Of a stretch of 18,042 nt of DNA, positions 1 through 7,378 are shown one piece after another. The notes beneath the pieces are model-generated. The model was not told the DNA's origin. It was given only the letters and a program-made list of their open reading frames with translations, and made no database searches. Source of the DNA: JBDKVA01 sp039679375. Lineage in GTDB: Bacteria > Bacillota > Clostridia > Acetivibrionales > DTU013. Location: positions 1 through 18,042 of the forward strand of contig JBDKVA010000164.1 of NCBI GenBank assembly GCA_039679375.1, given 5' to 3'. How positions within the stretch are numbered: position 1 is the stretch's first letter; every line of letters begins with the position of its first letter. Both the position numbers and the translations under genes were made by a program.

Positions 1-104
1 CGAAAAAATAATTTTGTCTAAAAGTGTACTAGTTGAAAAGTACATGGAATGATATATTAGAATCATGTATTGCAGTCCGTATATAATGTATGGGAGGGGA
101 AAAA

Positions 105-1217
105 ATGGCAAGTGTAAAACTTAAAAACGTTTACAAAAGGTTTGAGGGTGGAGTTACAGCAGTCAGCGATTTCAATCTGGACATAGAGGACAAGGAATTT
201 ATCATCCTTGTAGGTCCTTCCGGTTGCGGAAAAACTACCACATTGAGAATGGTGGCCGGCCTTGAAGAAATTTCCGAAGGTGAAGTTTACATCGCAGACA
301 GGCTTGTAAATGATGTACAGCCCAAGGACAGAGATATCGCAATGGTTTTCCAGAACTACGCTCTGTATCCGCATATGACTGTATTTGACAACATGGCGTT
401 CGGACTTAAACTGAGAAAGACTCCTAAAGATGAAATAAAGAAGAGAGTACATGAAGCTGCAAGAATATTGGAAATCGACCATCTGCTTGACAGAAAGCCG
501 AAGGCTCTTTCAGGCGGACAGAGACAGAGGGTTGCCCTTGGCCGTGCAATCGTACGTGACCCCAAGGTGTTCCTGATGGACGAACCTCTTTCAAACCTTG
601 ATGCCAAGCTGAGAGTCCAGATGAGACTTGAGATCACCAAGCTGCATCAGAGATTGAACACCACTTTCATATATGTTACGCATGACCAGACAGAAGCTTT
701 GACAATGGGTACCAGGATCGTTGTTATGAAGGACGGACTGGTTCAGCAGGTTGATACGCCGACTTCACTTTATGACAAGCCGGTCAATATGTTCGTTGCA
801 GGTTTCATTGGCAGCCCGCAAATGAACTTCATAAATGTTACGGTTGAAAAACAGGGAGATAGCGTATATCTGAAGTTCGGCGAACACAAGATCAAACTTC
901 CCGAAGCCAAGGCGAAAAAGCTTGAAGGTACGGATTACTATGGCAAGGACGTCGTAATGGGAATCAGACCGGAAAGCATGCATGACGAGGATCAATTCCT
1001 TGAATCCATGCCGGATAGCATCGTAAATGCCAGGGTAGAAGTTGTTGAAATGCTCGGTTCCGAAACATTGCTACACATGTTTATAGATGATATAGGCTGC
1101 ACGGCAAGGGTTAACCCGAGAACAAAGACTAGGTCCGGCGATACGATCAAGATCGCTATCGACACCAACAGAGTGCATCTGTTTGACAAAGAAACAGAAA
1201 AGACGATCGTCAACTAA
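105..1217 (+). CDS. ugpC: ABC transporter ATP-binding protein, MsmX/UgpC/MalK family
   Basis: This is the cytoplasmic ATPase of a carbohydrate (or glycerol-phosphate) importer; one such ATPase often serves several sugar permeases in Firmicutes. Residues in the 370-aa product: Walker A GPSGCGKT at 37-44, Q-loop Gln83, signature LSGGQRQR at 135-142, Walker B VFLMDEP at 155-161, D-loop SNLDA, and H-loop His193. After about residue 235 comes the C-terminal TOBE/OB-type regulatory region typical of MalK-like subunits, including the MGIRPE motif. I chose ATG 105 because GGGAGGGG at 92-99 precedes it at normal spacing. An in-frame ATG at 90 would place the Shine-Dalgarno inside the gene. No permease or binding-protein genes are adjacent and a terminator follows, so it looks like a stand-alone shared ATPase. 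The family is certain from the motifs; the substrate and the symbol are inference. Confidence 0.93.
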   Translation: MASVKLKNVYKRFEGGVTAVSDFNLDIEDKEFIILVGPSGCGKTTTLRMVAGLEEISEGEVYIADRLVNDVQPKDRDIAMVFQNYALYPHMTVFDNMAFGLKLRKTPKDEIKKRVHEAARILEIDHLLDRKPKALSGGQRQRVALGRAIVRDPKVFLMDEPLSNLDAKLRVQMRLEITKLHQRLNTTFIYVTHDQTEALTMGTRIVVMKDGLVQQVDTPTSLYDKPVNMFVAGFIGSPQMNFINVTVEKQGDSVYLKFGEHKIKLPEAKAKKLEGTDYYGKDVVMGIRPESMHDEDQFLESMPDSIVNARVEVVEMLGSETLLHMFIDDIGCTARVNPRTKTRSGDTIKIAIDTNRVHLFDKETEKTIVN

Positions 1218-1237
1218 TAAAAAATTGGTAAGGCTAT

Positions 1238-1269
1238 AAAAAGAGGAAGATTCATTCTTCCTCTTTTTT
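1238..1269 (+). terminator. Intrinsic terminator after the ABC ATPase gene
   Basis: Arm AAAAAGAGGAAGA (1238-1250) pairs perfectly with TCTTCCTCTTTTT (1256-1268) around a TTCAT loop. The pairing Ts double as the U-tract. It starts 20 bp after the stop codon. Confidence 0.85.
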
Positions 1270-1274
1270 GTTAT

Positions 1275-1333
1275 GAAGCATAGCGGAGTCTTGCTTCAAA
1301 ATCGAAATGGGCTCGATGCCCTTTCGATTTTGA
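1275..1333. repeat. Two overlapping hairpins, probable dispersed intergenic repeat
   Basis: GAAGCA (1275-1280) can pair with TGCTTC (1292-1297). A second, stronger hairpin shares those last bases: TCAAAATCGAAA (1296-1307) pairs with TTTCGATTTTGA (1322-1333), and inside it GGGC (1309-1312) pairs with GCCC (1318-1321) around loop TCGAT, with T1308 bulged. That gives 16 bp in total. No U-tract follows, and a complete terminator lies just upstream, so this is not needed to end the ABC transcript. Because the two stems share bases they are mutually exclusive. The function is unknown. Confidence 0.6.
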
Positions 1334-1364
1334 TTGTTCCATATCTTTTTTGTACTTTATATAG

Positions 1365-1370
1365 TATAAT
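1365..1370 (+). promoter_or_regulatory. Candidate -10 box for the PucR-like regulator gene
   Basis: A perfect TATAAT lies about 70 bp upstream of the regulator start in an AT-rich stretch. I see no convincing -35 box at 16-18 bp spacing, so support rests on the -10 alone. Confidence 0.35.
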
Positions 1371-1439
1371 TATTTCCATAATAGATAATGGCATTCAGCA
1401 TAATAAATATTGTAAATTGTACGCGCGGGAGGAATGCAT

Positions 1440-2516
1440 GTGAAGCTTTTCCAGAATCTTGTCAACCAAATAAAGGAAATAATAGACTGCGAATTTGGTA
1501 TTATGGATGAAACCGGCCTTATTCTGGGATGTTCGAAGGAATCACTGACGGGGAGCATTCATCCGGCTGCGCCGCTCGTAGTGAATATAAAAGATACGCT
1601 GTGTGAAGCAGACGGATATTTATTCCAAAAGGTCTATATCAAAAACAAGCTGGAATTTATAGCATTTATCATCAATGAAGGAGAACAGAGCGCAAAATAT
1701 CTTTCGCTTGTTGTAATAAATGTTACGAATATACGAAGCTATTACGATGAAAAATTCGACAAGGGCAATTTCTTTAAAAGTATTATTACCGACAATATCC
1801 TGCCGGGCGACATATCTTTGAAGGTAAAGGAATTGCATATCCCTGTCAGTGTATACAGAGCGGTATTCCTTATAAGGATCGACCAGTCGAAGGAAATACA
1901 GTCGCATGAAATCATTCAGAGCCTTTTTCCAAATAAGGCGAAGGATGCCGTTATCGCACTCGACGAAGACAGCACCGTACTGATAAAGGAGCTGAAGGCT
2001 GCGGATGATGACAGGGAAATCGACAAGACGGCAAAAATCGTCATTGACACACTCAATACGGAGCTTATGGTGAAGGCGCAGATCGGTATCGGCTCCATCG
2101 TCGACAATGTAAGAGACATCGGGCGCTCGTTCAAGGAAGCCCAGACAGCGCTGCAGATCGGCAGTATATTCGAAAGCGACAAAACGATTGTAAACTATAA
2201 CAATCTTGGCATCGGCAGGCTTATATACCAGCTGCCGACAACATTGTGCAAGCTGTTCCTGAAAGAGGTATTCAAGGAGGGATCGCTTGAATCGCTGGAT
2301 AGAGAGACCCTTTTGACCATCAGCAAATTCTTTGAAAACAATCTGAATGTCAGTGAAACCTCCAGACAGCTTTACGTTCACCGCAATACACTGGTGTACA
2401 GGCTCGATAAGATTCAGAAGATAACCGGCCTTGATCTGAGAAGTTTTGATGACGCGATCATTTTCAAGGTTTCCATGCTGGTTAAAAAATACCTGGACAG
2501 AGTTGAAAAAACTTGA
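1440..2516 (+). CDS. PucR/CdaR-type helix-turn-helix transcriptional regulator
   Basis: This is a DNA-binding regulator of the PucR C-terminal HTH class (the CdaR sugar-diacid regulator type). In the 358-aa product the HTH is at about 301-330, with the typical run NVSETSRQLYVHRNTLVYRL followed by KI..ITGLDLR. Residues of about 125-245 look like the degenerate GGDEF-like domain that precedes this HTH in CdaR proteins. The first 110 residues form an N-terminal sensing region without recognisable motifs. GTG 1440 is the preferred start: GGGAGG at 1428-1433 is about 7 nt upstream, whereas the in-frame ATG at 1434 abuts it. It is a single gene between a terminator and ftsE. Its signal and targets are unknown; the ABC ATPase upstream is a possible target by position only. 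Confidence 0.85.
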   Translation: MKLFQNLVNQIKEIIDCEFGIMDETGLILGCSKESLTGSIHPAAPLVVNIKDTLCEADGYLFQKVYIKNKLEFIAFIINEGEQSAKYLSLVVINVTNIRSYYDEKFDKGNFFKSIITDNILPGDISLKVKELHIPVSVYRAVFLIRIDQSKEIQSHEIIQSLFPNKAKDAVIALDEDSTVLIKELKAADDDREIDKTAKIVIDTLNTELMVKAQIGIGSIVDNVRDIGRSFKEAQTALQIGSIFESDKTIVNYNNLGIGRLIYQLPTTLCKLFLKEVFKEGSLESLDRETLLTISKFFENNLNVSETSRQLYVHRNTLVYRLDKIQKITGLDLRSFDDAIIFKVSMLVKKYLDRVEKT

Positions 2517-2649
2517 TTTCATTTCGTAACAGAAATTTAACAACTTCAATTCTGGCATTTTTTGCAGGAATTTTAATTCTTTTTGTCGAAATACCAATGC
2601 ACATTTGTATATGATCATACAGCTGTAGCATAAATTGGAGCGTGTTATT

Positions 2650-3357
2650 GTGGTCGAATTGAAGAATGTATCAAAGACATATCCTAACGGGACTGTAGCG
2701 CTAAAGGATGTCAACCTTAAAATAGAAAAAGGGGAATTTGTTTTTTTCGTAGGGCCCAGCGGATCGGGCAAATCAACGCTTGTTAAGCTGCTGCTCAAGG
2801 AAGAGGATGCGACGGAGGGCGAAGTATTTGTCAACGGATATGATGTGACTTCCATGACAAGGTACGAAGTGCCGTACCTAAGGCGTAGCCTTGGTGTTGT
2901 TTTTCAGGACTTCAGGCTGCTGCCGAATAAAACGGTTTATGAGAACGTTGCATTCGCCATGATGATAACGGAGGCACTGCCAAAGGAAATCAGGCGCCAG
3001 GTGCCGATGGCACTGGCATTGGTAGGCCTTAGCAGAAAAGCCAATATGTACCCGAACCAGCTCTCCGGCGGGGAACAGCAAAGAGTGGTCCTGGCAAGGG
3101 CGCTGGTCAACAATCCTGCGCTGCTGATTGCGGATGAACCTACCGGCAATCTTGACCCGGAAACCTCATGGGAGATCATGAAGCTCCTGAGCGAAGTGAA
3201 TCAGCGGGGCACGACAGTGATCGTGGCCACTCATGAGAAATCGATCGTCGACGAGATGAAAAAGCGCGTGGTGGCGATCAGCAAGGGTTTGATTGTGAGG
3301 GACCAGGAGAAAGGACAATATAAGAATGAAGATAAGAACAGTCAAGTATATTGTTAA
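2650..3357 (+). CDS. ftsE: Cell-division ABC ATPase FtsE
   Basis: FtsE is the cytoplasmic ATPase partner of FtsX; together they activate periplasmic or extracellular peptidoglycan hydrolases. In the 235-aa product: Walker A GPSGSGKS at 35-42, Q-loop Gln86, signature LSGGEQQR at 138-145, Walker B ALLIADEP at 157-164 followed by TGNLDP, and H-loop His195. The N-terminus MVELKNVSKTYPNG is the classic FtsE beginning. GTG 2650 is chosen because GGAG at 2637-2640 lies 9 nt upstream; a TTG at 2635 would include the Shine-Dalgarno in the gene. The 3' end overlaps ftsX by 32 bp, which implies translational coupling. It is the first gene of the cell-wall block. Confidence 0.96.
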   Translation: MVELKNVSKTYPNGTVALKDVNLKIEKGEFVFFVGPSGSGKSTLVKLLLKEEDATEGEVFVNGYDVTSMTRYEVPYLRRSLGVVFQDFRLLPNKTVYENVAFAMMITEALPKEIRRQVPMALALVGLSRKANMYPNQLSGGEQQRVVLARALVNNPALLIADEPTGNLDPETSWEIMKLLSEVNQRGTTVIVATHEKSIVDEMKKRVVAISKGLIVRDQEKGQYKNEDKNSQVYC

Positions 3358-4225
3358 AGAGGGCGCTGTCAATTCATACAGAAATAAACTGATGTCACTG
3401 GCGTCTATTTTCATCGTTGTCGCGATGCTTGTTATTTTCGGTTTTTTTCTGTTACTGGTATTTAACGCGGAACTGAATATAAATACATTAAATGAACAGC
3501 CGCAGCTGGTTGCATTTTGCTATGACTCGCTGGATGATGCACAGGTTCAGGCGGTGGAGGACAGAATTAAGAATAACGATAAGGTAACTGAGTACGAAAA
3601 GGTGTCCAGGGAGCAGGCTCTTTATAAATTCAAGGAAATTCTCGGTAAGGATGCATCCATACTTGAGGGATACGATGAAAGTATTTTTCCGGTATCATTT
3701 ATAATTAAATTAAAGGATAATGCCGATAGCGGGGAGGTTGTAAAAACTCTTGAAAAGACAAGCGGTATCGAGAAGGTTAGTTATTCGCAATATATGATTG
3801 ACCTGGTAACAAAGGTATCTTATTGGGCAAGGCTGATTTGCAGCCTTTTGACAGTCATTCTGCTGATCGTCGCCGTATTTATCATTGCGAACACCATTAA
3901 GCTTACCGTATTTGCAAGACGCAAGGAAATCAATATAATGAAATATATCGGTGCAACCGATTGGTTTATACGCTGGCCTTTTGTGGTAGAAGGTGTTATA
4001 ATTGGTACAGTGGGTGCAATATTGGCATTTATCTTAACAACATATGGCTACGGAGCCATTGAAGGCAAGCTTACACATGATATGCTGTCATTGGACACGA
4101 ATCTGTTGAAGATGGTAAAGCTGGAGGATGTATGGTTCCAGTTGACGGCTTTTTATTTGATGATCGGGATCGTAGTCGGGTCTGCCGGCAGCTTTATATC
4201 AATCCGTAGGCATTTACGGGTTTAA
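3326..4225 (+). CDS. ftsX: Cell-division membrane protein FtsX
   Basis: FtsX is the membrane subunit that transmits FtsE ATPase cycles to an extracellular hydrolase. The 299-aa protein has the FtsX plan: a short cytoplasmic N-terminus, a first membrane helix at about 23-46, an extracellular domain at about 47-165, then helices at about 170-191, 219-240 and 272-293. The conserved cytoplasmic segment FARRKEINIMKYIGAT (196-211) follows the second helix. The start ATG lies inside ftsE with purine-rich AGGAGAAAGGA just upstream. The M23 peptidase encoded immediately downstream is the expected partner. Four helices and the neighbours make the assignment firm. Confidence 0.95.
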   Translation: MKIRTVKYIVKEGAVNSYRNKLMSLASIFIVVAMLVIFGFFLLLVFNAELNINTLNEQPQLVAFCYDSLDDAQVQAVEDRIKNNDKVTEYEKVSREQALYKFKEILGKDASILEGYDESIFPVSFIIKLKDNADSGEVVKTLEKTSGIEKVSYSQYMIDLVTKVSYWARLICSLLTVILLIVAVFIIANTIKLTVFARRKEINIMKYIGATDWFIRWPFVVEGVIIGTVGAILAFILTTYGYGAIEGKLTHDMLSLDTNLLKMVKLEDVWFQLTAFYLMIGIVVGSAGSFISIRRHLRV

Positions 4226-4226
4226 A

Positions 4227-4319
4227 GGAAAGGGGACACACCTCAAAAGTCCATTGCGAGGAATGTCCCCGATGGAAAGGGGACACACCTCAAAAGTCCG
4301 TTGCGAGGAATGTCCCCGA
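4227..4319. repeat. Two tandem 47-bp REP-like hairpin repeats
   Basis: Two copies with period 47 differ at one position within the shared unit (CCATTG against CCGTTG). In each, GGGGACA (4232-4238; 4279-4285) pairs with TGTCCCC (4264-4270; 4311-4317), and CCTC pairs with GAGG inside, leaving a 13-nt loop. They begin 1-2 bp after the ftsX stop and end 17 bp before the M23 Shine-Dalgarno. Short palindromes bounded by GGGGAC and GTCCCC are a known style of dispersed repeat in Clostridia, some linked to REP-associated tyrosine transposases; membership here is inference. A long upstream extension of the M23 reading frame into this repeat is an artefact. Confidence 0.85.
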
Positions 4320-4348
4320 AATATCTTTTGTGCACGGAGGTTGGTTTC

Positions 4349-5485
4349 GTGAAAAAATTAGTGATCGTAACACTACTGGTTGCTTTATGTATGACACCGT
4401 TAGTGCCGGTTATGGCAGATGAACTAAGCTCGGCAAAGAGCGAAAAATCGAGTGTAGACAGCAGGATCAGCAAGCTGAACGCGGATAAGAAGAAGGCGCT
4501 TGCGGAAAAGGCGAAGCTGGAACAGGAAAAGCAAAAGCTGGCTAATGCACAGGCTGCAGAAAAAAATGCCTATAATGAACTGATGAACCAGATCAGCGCT
4601 GCAGAGGAAAACCTCAGGCAGACCGACGCCGCCCTCGCGGAGGCGATAGCGGATTATACGCAGAAGCAGGAACAGTTTAAGATAAGGCTCAAGGTGATGT
4701 ACCAGAATTCGACTGCTACAAAGCTGGAAACACTTTTGGAATCGAAAAGTATCATGGAGTTTTATGAGCGGCTGCATTATATGTCGATTATATCAAAAAA
4801 TGACACCAATATGATAAATGAACTGAATGAAGCAAAACAGGAGGTTGAATATAAAAAGCAGCTCCAGCAGCAGGCCAAGGAACTTCTGGAGCAAAAGGCC
4901 AGCGACAAACAGGAGAATATTAAATCGCTGATATCTTCAAGGACAGAGGTTGAGAGCGAAATAAGCAGAAGCCAGGCGGCACTGAAAAAGCTGGAAGATG
5001 AAGTTGACGCGCTGCTTGCAGAGTCCAAGAAGCTAAATGGTATCATAAAGAACCTGACAAGCAAAAAGAAATATGTGGGCGGTTCCATGGTATGGCCGTG
5101 CCCTGGTTACACAGAAATTACATCAAGATACGGAATGAGAAAGCATCCTATATTGAGAAAGTATAAAATGCACACAGGCATCGATATAGGAGCACCTAAA
5201 AACAGTTCGATCGTTGCAGCCAATAAAGGAACAGTCATCATGGCCCAGTACGATAAGAGCGGCGGATATGGCAGAATGGTCGTCATAGACCACGGCGACG
5301 GGATCACTACATTATATGCGCATTGCAATTCCCTTCTGGTCAAGGTTGGAGCTGAGGTCAAACAGGGCCAGGTTATCGCAAAAGTCGGGAGCACAGGCCT
5401 CTCTACCGGTTACCACCTGCACTTTGAGGTCAGAAAGAACGGTGAGACGCAGAATCCTCTTTCATCCGGATATTTAACAAAATAG
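4349..5485 (+). CDS. Secreted coiled-coil M23 peptidase, EnvC/PcsB-like FtsEX partner
   Basis: This is a secreted murein endopeptidase or hydrolase activator expected to be controlled by FtsEX. The 378-aa product has a signal peptide (about 1-23, ending VMA before DE), a long Lys/Glu/Gln/Ala-rich coiled coil (about 25-240), and a C-terminal M23/LytM domain (about 245-375). Zinc ligands are visible: His275 and Asp279 in HTGIDIG, His325 in YAH, and His356/His358 in YHLHFE. All M23 positions are present, so the domain should be catalytic rather than a degenerate activator as in E. coli EnvC. GTG 4349 is chosen because GGAGG at 4336-4340 is 8 nt away and it places the Lys-Lys signal peptide at the N-terminus. 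Confidence 0.92.
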   Translation: MKKLVIVTLLVALCMTPLVPVMADELSSAKSEKSSVDSRISKLNADKKKALAEKAKLEQEKQKLANAQAAEKNAYNELMNQISAAEENLRQTDAALAEAIADYTQKQEQFKIRLKVMYQNSTATKLETLLESKSIMEFYERLHYMSIISKNDTNMINELNEAKQEVEYKKQLQQQAKELLEQKASDKQENIKSLISSRTEVESEISRSQAALKKLEDEVDALLAESKKLNGIIKNLTSKKKYVGGSMVWPCPGYTEITSRYGMRKHPILRKYKMHTGIDIGAPKNSSIVAANKGTVIMAQYDKSGGYGRMVVIDHGDGITTLYAHCNSLLVKVGAEVKQGQVIAKVGSTGLSTGYHLHFEVRKNGETQNPLSSGYLTK

Positions 5486-5520
5486 CCTGAATATTGTGAT
5501 TATAAGGCAATACCCATACG

Positions 5521-5548
5521 CCCGGTGAAAAACCGGGTTTATTTGTTT
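5521..5548 (+). terminator. Terminator-like hairpin between M23 and S41 genes
   Basis: CCCGGT (5521-5526) pairs with ACCGGG (5532-5537) around GAAAA, followed by TTTATTTGTTT. An outer pair, CCCATA (5513-5518) with TATGGG (5550-5555), could enclose it. The U-run is interrupted, so termination may be partial and some read-through into the S41 gene is plausible. Confidence 0.6.
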
Positions 5549-5608
5549 ATATGGGCGCATAAGATATACTAAATTACTGCTTTTAAATTTTTTTTGGGAG
5601 CGTGCAAT

Positions 5609-6829
5609 ATGGAAACAAAATATTCCTTCCGCCAGATGGCTGTTATTGTGGCAACGGCAGTCATCCTTTCAATATGCGCAACCACGATGGTTTTTTATTC
5701 TGTAAATGCGAATAATACAAGATATGTGATCAGTTTTGACCCCGAGGAAGTTCAATATGAGAATGTGAATAAATTCAACGAGGTTCGCAAAATCCTCAAG
5801 GAGGACTACTATCTTGAAGTGGATGAAAACAAGCTTGTCGAGGGAGCTGTCGGCGGCCTTGCTGAATCGTTGAAGGACCCTTATACGGTTTACTTCAATA
5901 AGGACCAAATGAAGTCGTTTATGGAAAAATCGGAAGGAAGCTATGTCGGCATAGGAGTCACTGTCAATACAGACGTCAACGGACTGCTTACCATCATTGA
6001 GCCTTTTGAAAATTCACCTGCACAGCAGGCCGGCATGCAAAAGGGCGACAAGATCGTCAAGGTGGACAATAAGGATGTGACGGGTATAAGCGATGAAAAC
6101 ATGATCATCAGCTTAATTAAGGGCAAAGAGAATACCAAAGTGAAAATTACGGTTTACAGGCCTGATGAAGACAAGTATCTGCAGTTTGATGTTGTACGCA
6201 AGAGGATCAAGGCTTCCAATATAAAAAGTGAAATTATAAATGGAAATATCGGATACATAAAGCTTGTCATGTTTGACAGCGAGATAGCCGATTATTTCAG
6301 GAACGACCTTGAAAAAATGCTGAAGAAGGGCATTAAAGGTCTCATTATTGACCTCAGGGACAATCCGGGCGGTTCGTATGAACAGGTGGTCAAGATCGCC
6401 GACAGCCTGCTGCCTGAAGGCACGATTGTTTATACGGAGGACAGGGAGGGCAAAAAGGATGTGAAGCTCTCCAATAAAGCCGCATATGACCTTCCGTTGG
6501 TCATTCTGACAAACGGCAACAGCGCAAGTGCATCCGAAATTCTTGCAGGAGCGGTGAAGGACAATGGAAGGGGCACGCTGGTAGGGACAAATACGTTCGG
6601 AAAGGGCCTTGTACAGGAGCTCAGGATGCTTGCCGACGGTTCAGGGATAAAAGTAACGATTTCAAGATACTTTACACCGTCCGGAGTCTGCATCCACGGA
6701 GTAGGCATCAAACCGGATATTGAAATCGACGTTCCGGATGAATACAAAGATATCCCTGTTTCCCAAATTCCCAGAAATAAGGATGTACAGCTCCAGTCGG
6801 CCATAGAAGCGGTAAAAGCTAAAATGTGA
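5609..6829 (+). CDS. S41 family C-terminal processing protease with PDZ domain (CtpB-like)
   Basis: This is a membrane-anchored serine protease that cleaves extracytoplasmic substrates near their C-termini; CtpB of Bacillus acts in sporulation signalling. The 406-aa product has one N-terminal membrane helix (about 10-33), a PDZ domain (about 112-200, with GIGVTV and SPAQQAGMQKGDKIV), and the S41 catalytic core. NSASASE at 304-310 holds nucleophile Ser307, and Lys332 and Gln336 follow at +25 and +29, the spacing of the Ser309/Lys334/Gln338 triad in B. subtilis CtpB. The start is ATG 5609 with GGGAG at 5596-5600; a TTG at 5594 would overlap that site. It often follows ftsEX and the M23 gene in Firmicutes. 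The substrate is unknown. Confidence 0.92.
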   Translation: METKYSFRQMAVIVATAVILSICATTMVFYSVNANNTRYVISFDPEEVQYENVNKFNEVRKILKEDYYLEVDENKLVEGAVGGLAESLKDPYTVYFNKDQMKSFMEKSEGSYVGIGVTVNTDVNGLLTIIEPFENSPAQQAGMQKGDKIVKVDNKDVTGISDENMIISLIKGKENTKVKITVYRPDEDKYLQFDVVRKRIKASNIKSEIINGNIGYIKLVMFDSEIADYFRNDLEKMLKKGIKGLIIDLRDNPGGSYEQVVKIADSLLPEGTIVYTEDREGKKDVKLSNKAAYDLPLVILTNGNSASASEILAGAVKDNGRGTLVGTNTFGKGLVQELRMLADGSGIKVTISRYFTPSGVCIHGVGIKPDIEIDVPDEYKDIPVSQIPRNKDVQLQSAIEAVKAKM

Positions 6830-6861
6830 TATGTAAAAAATCAAAAAAATCACAGGTTAAC

Positions 6862-6890
6862 GCATAAAAGGCAAATATCTCCACAAAATA
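6862..6890 (+). promoter_or_regulatory. Candidate forespore sigma-G/sigma-F-type promoter
   Basis: GCATA (6862-6866) fits the -35 GHATR of sigma-G and, 17 bp on, CAAAATA (6884-6890) fits the -10 CATNNTA with one mismatch. It lies about 30 bp upstream of the SASP gene's ATG, the kind of gene sigma-G transcribes. Support is by pattern only. Confidence 0.45.
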
Positions 6891-6920
6891 CCTGTATCAA
6901 TGTAAAAAAGAGGTGTTTTT

Positions 6921-7094
6921 ATGGAGAAGAAGCAGGATATGCTGAAATTTGAGGTAGCCAGTGAACTGGGGCTCGCTGACAGGGTGCTGAAATTTGGCTG
7001 GAAAAGTCTGTCTGCAAAGGAAACAGGTAAAATCGGCGGACTTGTTTCAAAGAGAAGGAAATCGATAACAGAAGCAAAGCCGGAACAAATGTAA
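6921..7094 (+). CDS. Alpha/beta-type small acid-soluble spore protein (SASP), divergent
   Basis: SASPs coat spore DNA and protect it, and are degraded by the GPR protease at germination. This 57-aa product carries the two family landmarks: FEVASELGL (10-18), matching the GPR-site region EIA.E.G, and LSAKETGKIGGLVSKR (30-45), matching the second conserved block (L/T-S-x-x-x-x-G-x-x-G-G-x-x-x-K-R). Residues between and after are lysine-rich. AGAGGTG at 6909-6915 is a good Shine-Dalgarno 5 nt before ATG. It is shorter and more basic than the major Bacillus SASPs, so it is likely a minor type. It is monocistronic, with its own terminator. Confidence 0.8.
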   Translation: MEKKQDMLKFEVASELGLADRVLKFGWKSLSAKETGKIGGLVSKRRKSITEAKPEQM

Positions 7095-7102
7095 CATTTA
7101 CG

Positions 7103-7129
7103 GAGCTGTGGGGAAGCAGCTCTTTTTTT
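7103..7129 (+). terminator. Intrinsic terminator after the SASP gene
   Basis: GAGCTG (7103-7108) pairs with CAGCTC (7117-7122) around an 8-nt loop and is followed by seven Ts. It begins 8 bp after the stop codon. Confidence 0.85.
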
Positions 7130-7221
7130 ATGCGTGTGCAGTTGTATACGTGTGCAGTTATCCATTTTGGCTGGCATGTCCATAAAGCCCATATAATCTG
7201 ATGGCCGGCCTTCCAATGCCT

Positions 7222-7250
7222 TTTACATTTATAGCAGCATGTGATAATAT
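7222..7250 (+). promoter_or_regulatory. Promoter for the methyltransferase gene
   Basis: TTTACA (7222-7227), a 17-bp spacer, then TAATAT (7245-7250) preceded by TG at 7242-7243 (extended -10). This is a good vegetative-type promoter about 130 bp upstream of the coding region. Confidence 0.6.
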
Positions 7251-7264
7251 TGTAACAGTATTAT
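7244..7264. promoter_or_regulatory. Operator-like inverted repeat overlapping the -10 box
   Basis: Arm ATAATATTGT (7244-7253) and arm ACAGTATTAT (7255-7264) are inverted copies at 9 of 10 positions around a single central A. The repeat covers the -10 element and the expected transcription start, the usual place for a repressor site. No repressor gene is adjacent and I do not recognise the site. Confidence 0.5.
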
Positions 7265-7378
7265 ACCGGAGTCCGTCTGATCGTTTTAAGTTTTAGAGAT
7301 ATCAGGCAGCTCAGACTGGTAATGCCGTTTTGGAACTTGACCGGCTTTTTGCAGTAAAACCATAATGGGGGGATATCG

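Noticed and set aside
1620..2855. A 411-codon open frame on the minus strand
   Set aside because: It runs antisense across the regulator and the start of ftsE, both of which have clear family motifs; its translation shows no recognisable domain.
4301..4348. N-terminal extension of the M23 peptidase from a TTG inside the repeat
   Set aside because: The extension is repeat sequence, and a good Shine-Dalgarno plus signal peptide support GTG 4349.
7131..7170. Short direct repeat containing CGTGTGCAGTT, twice
   Set aside because: Two 11-bp copies after a terminator; no further structure or context gives it meaning.
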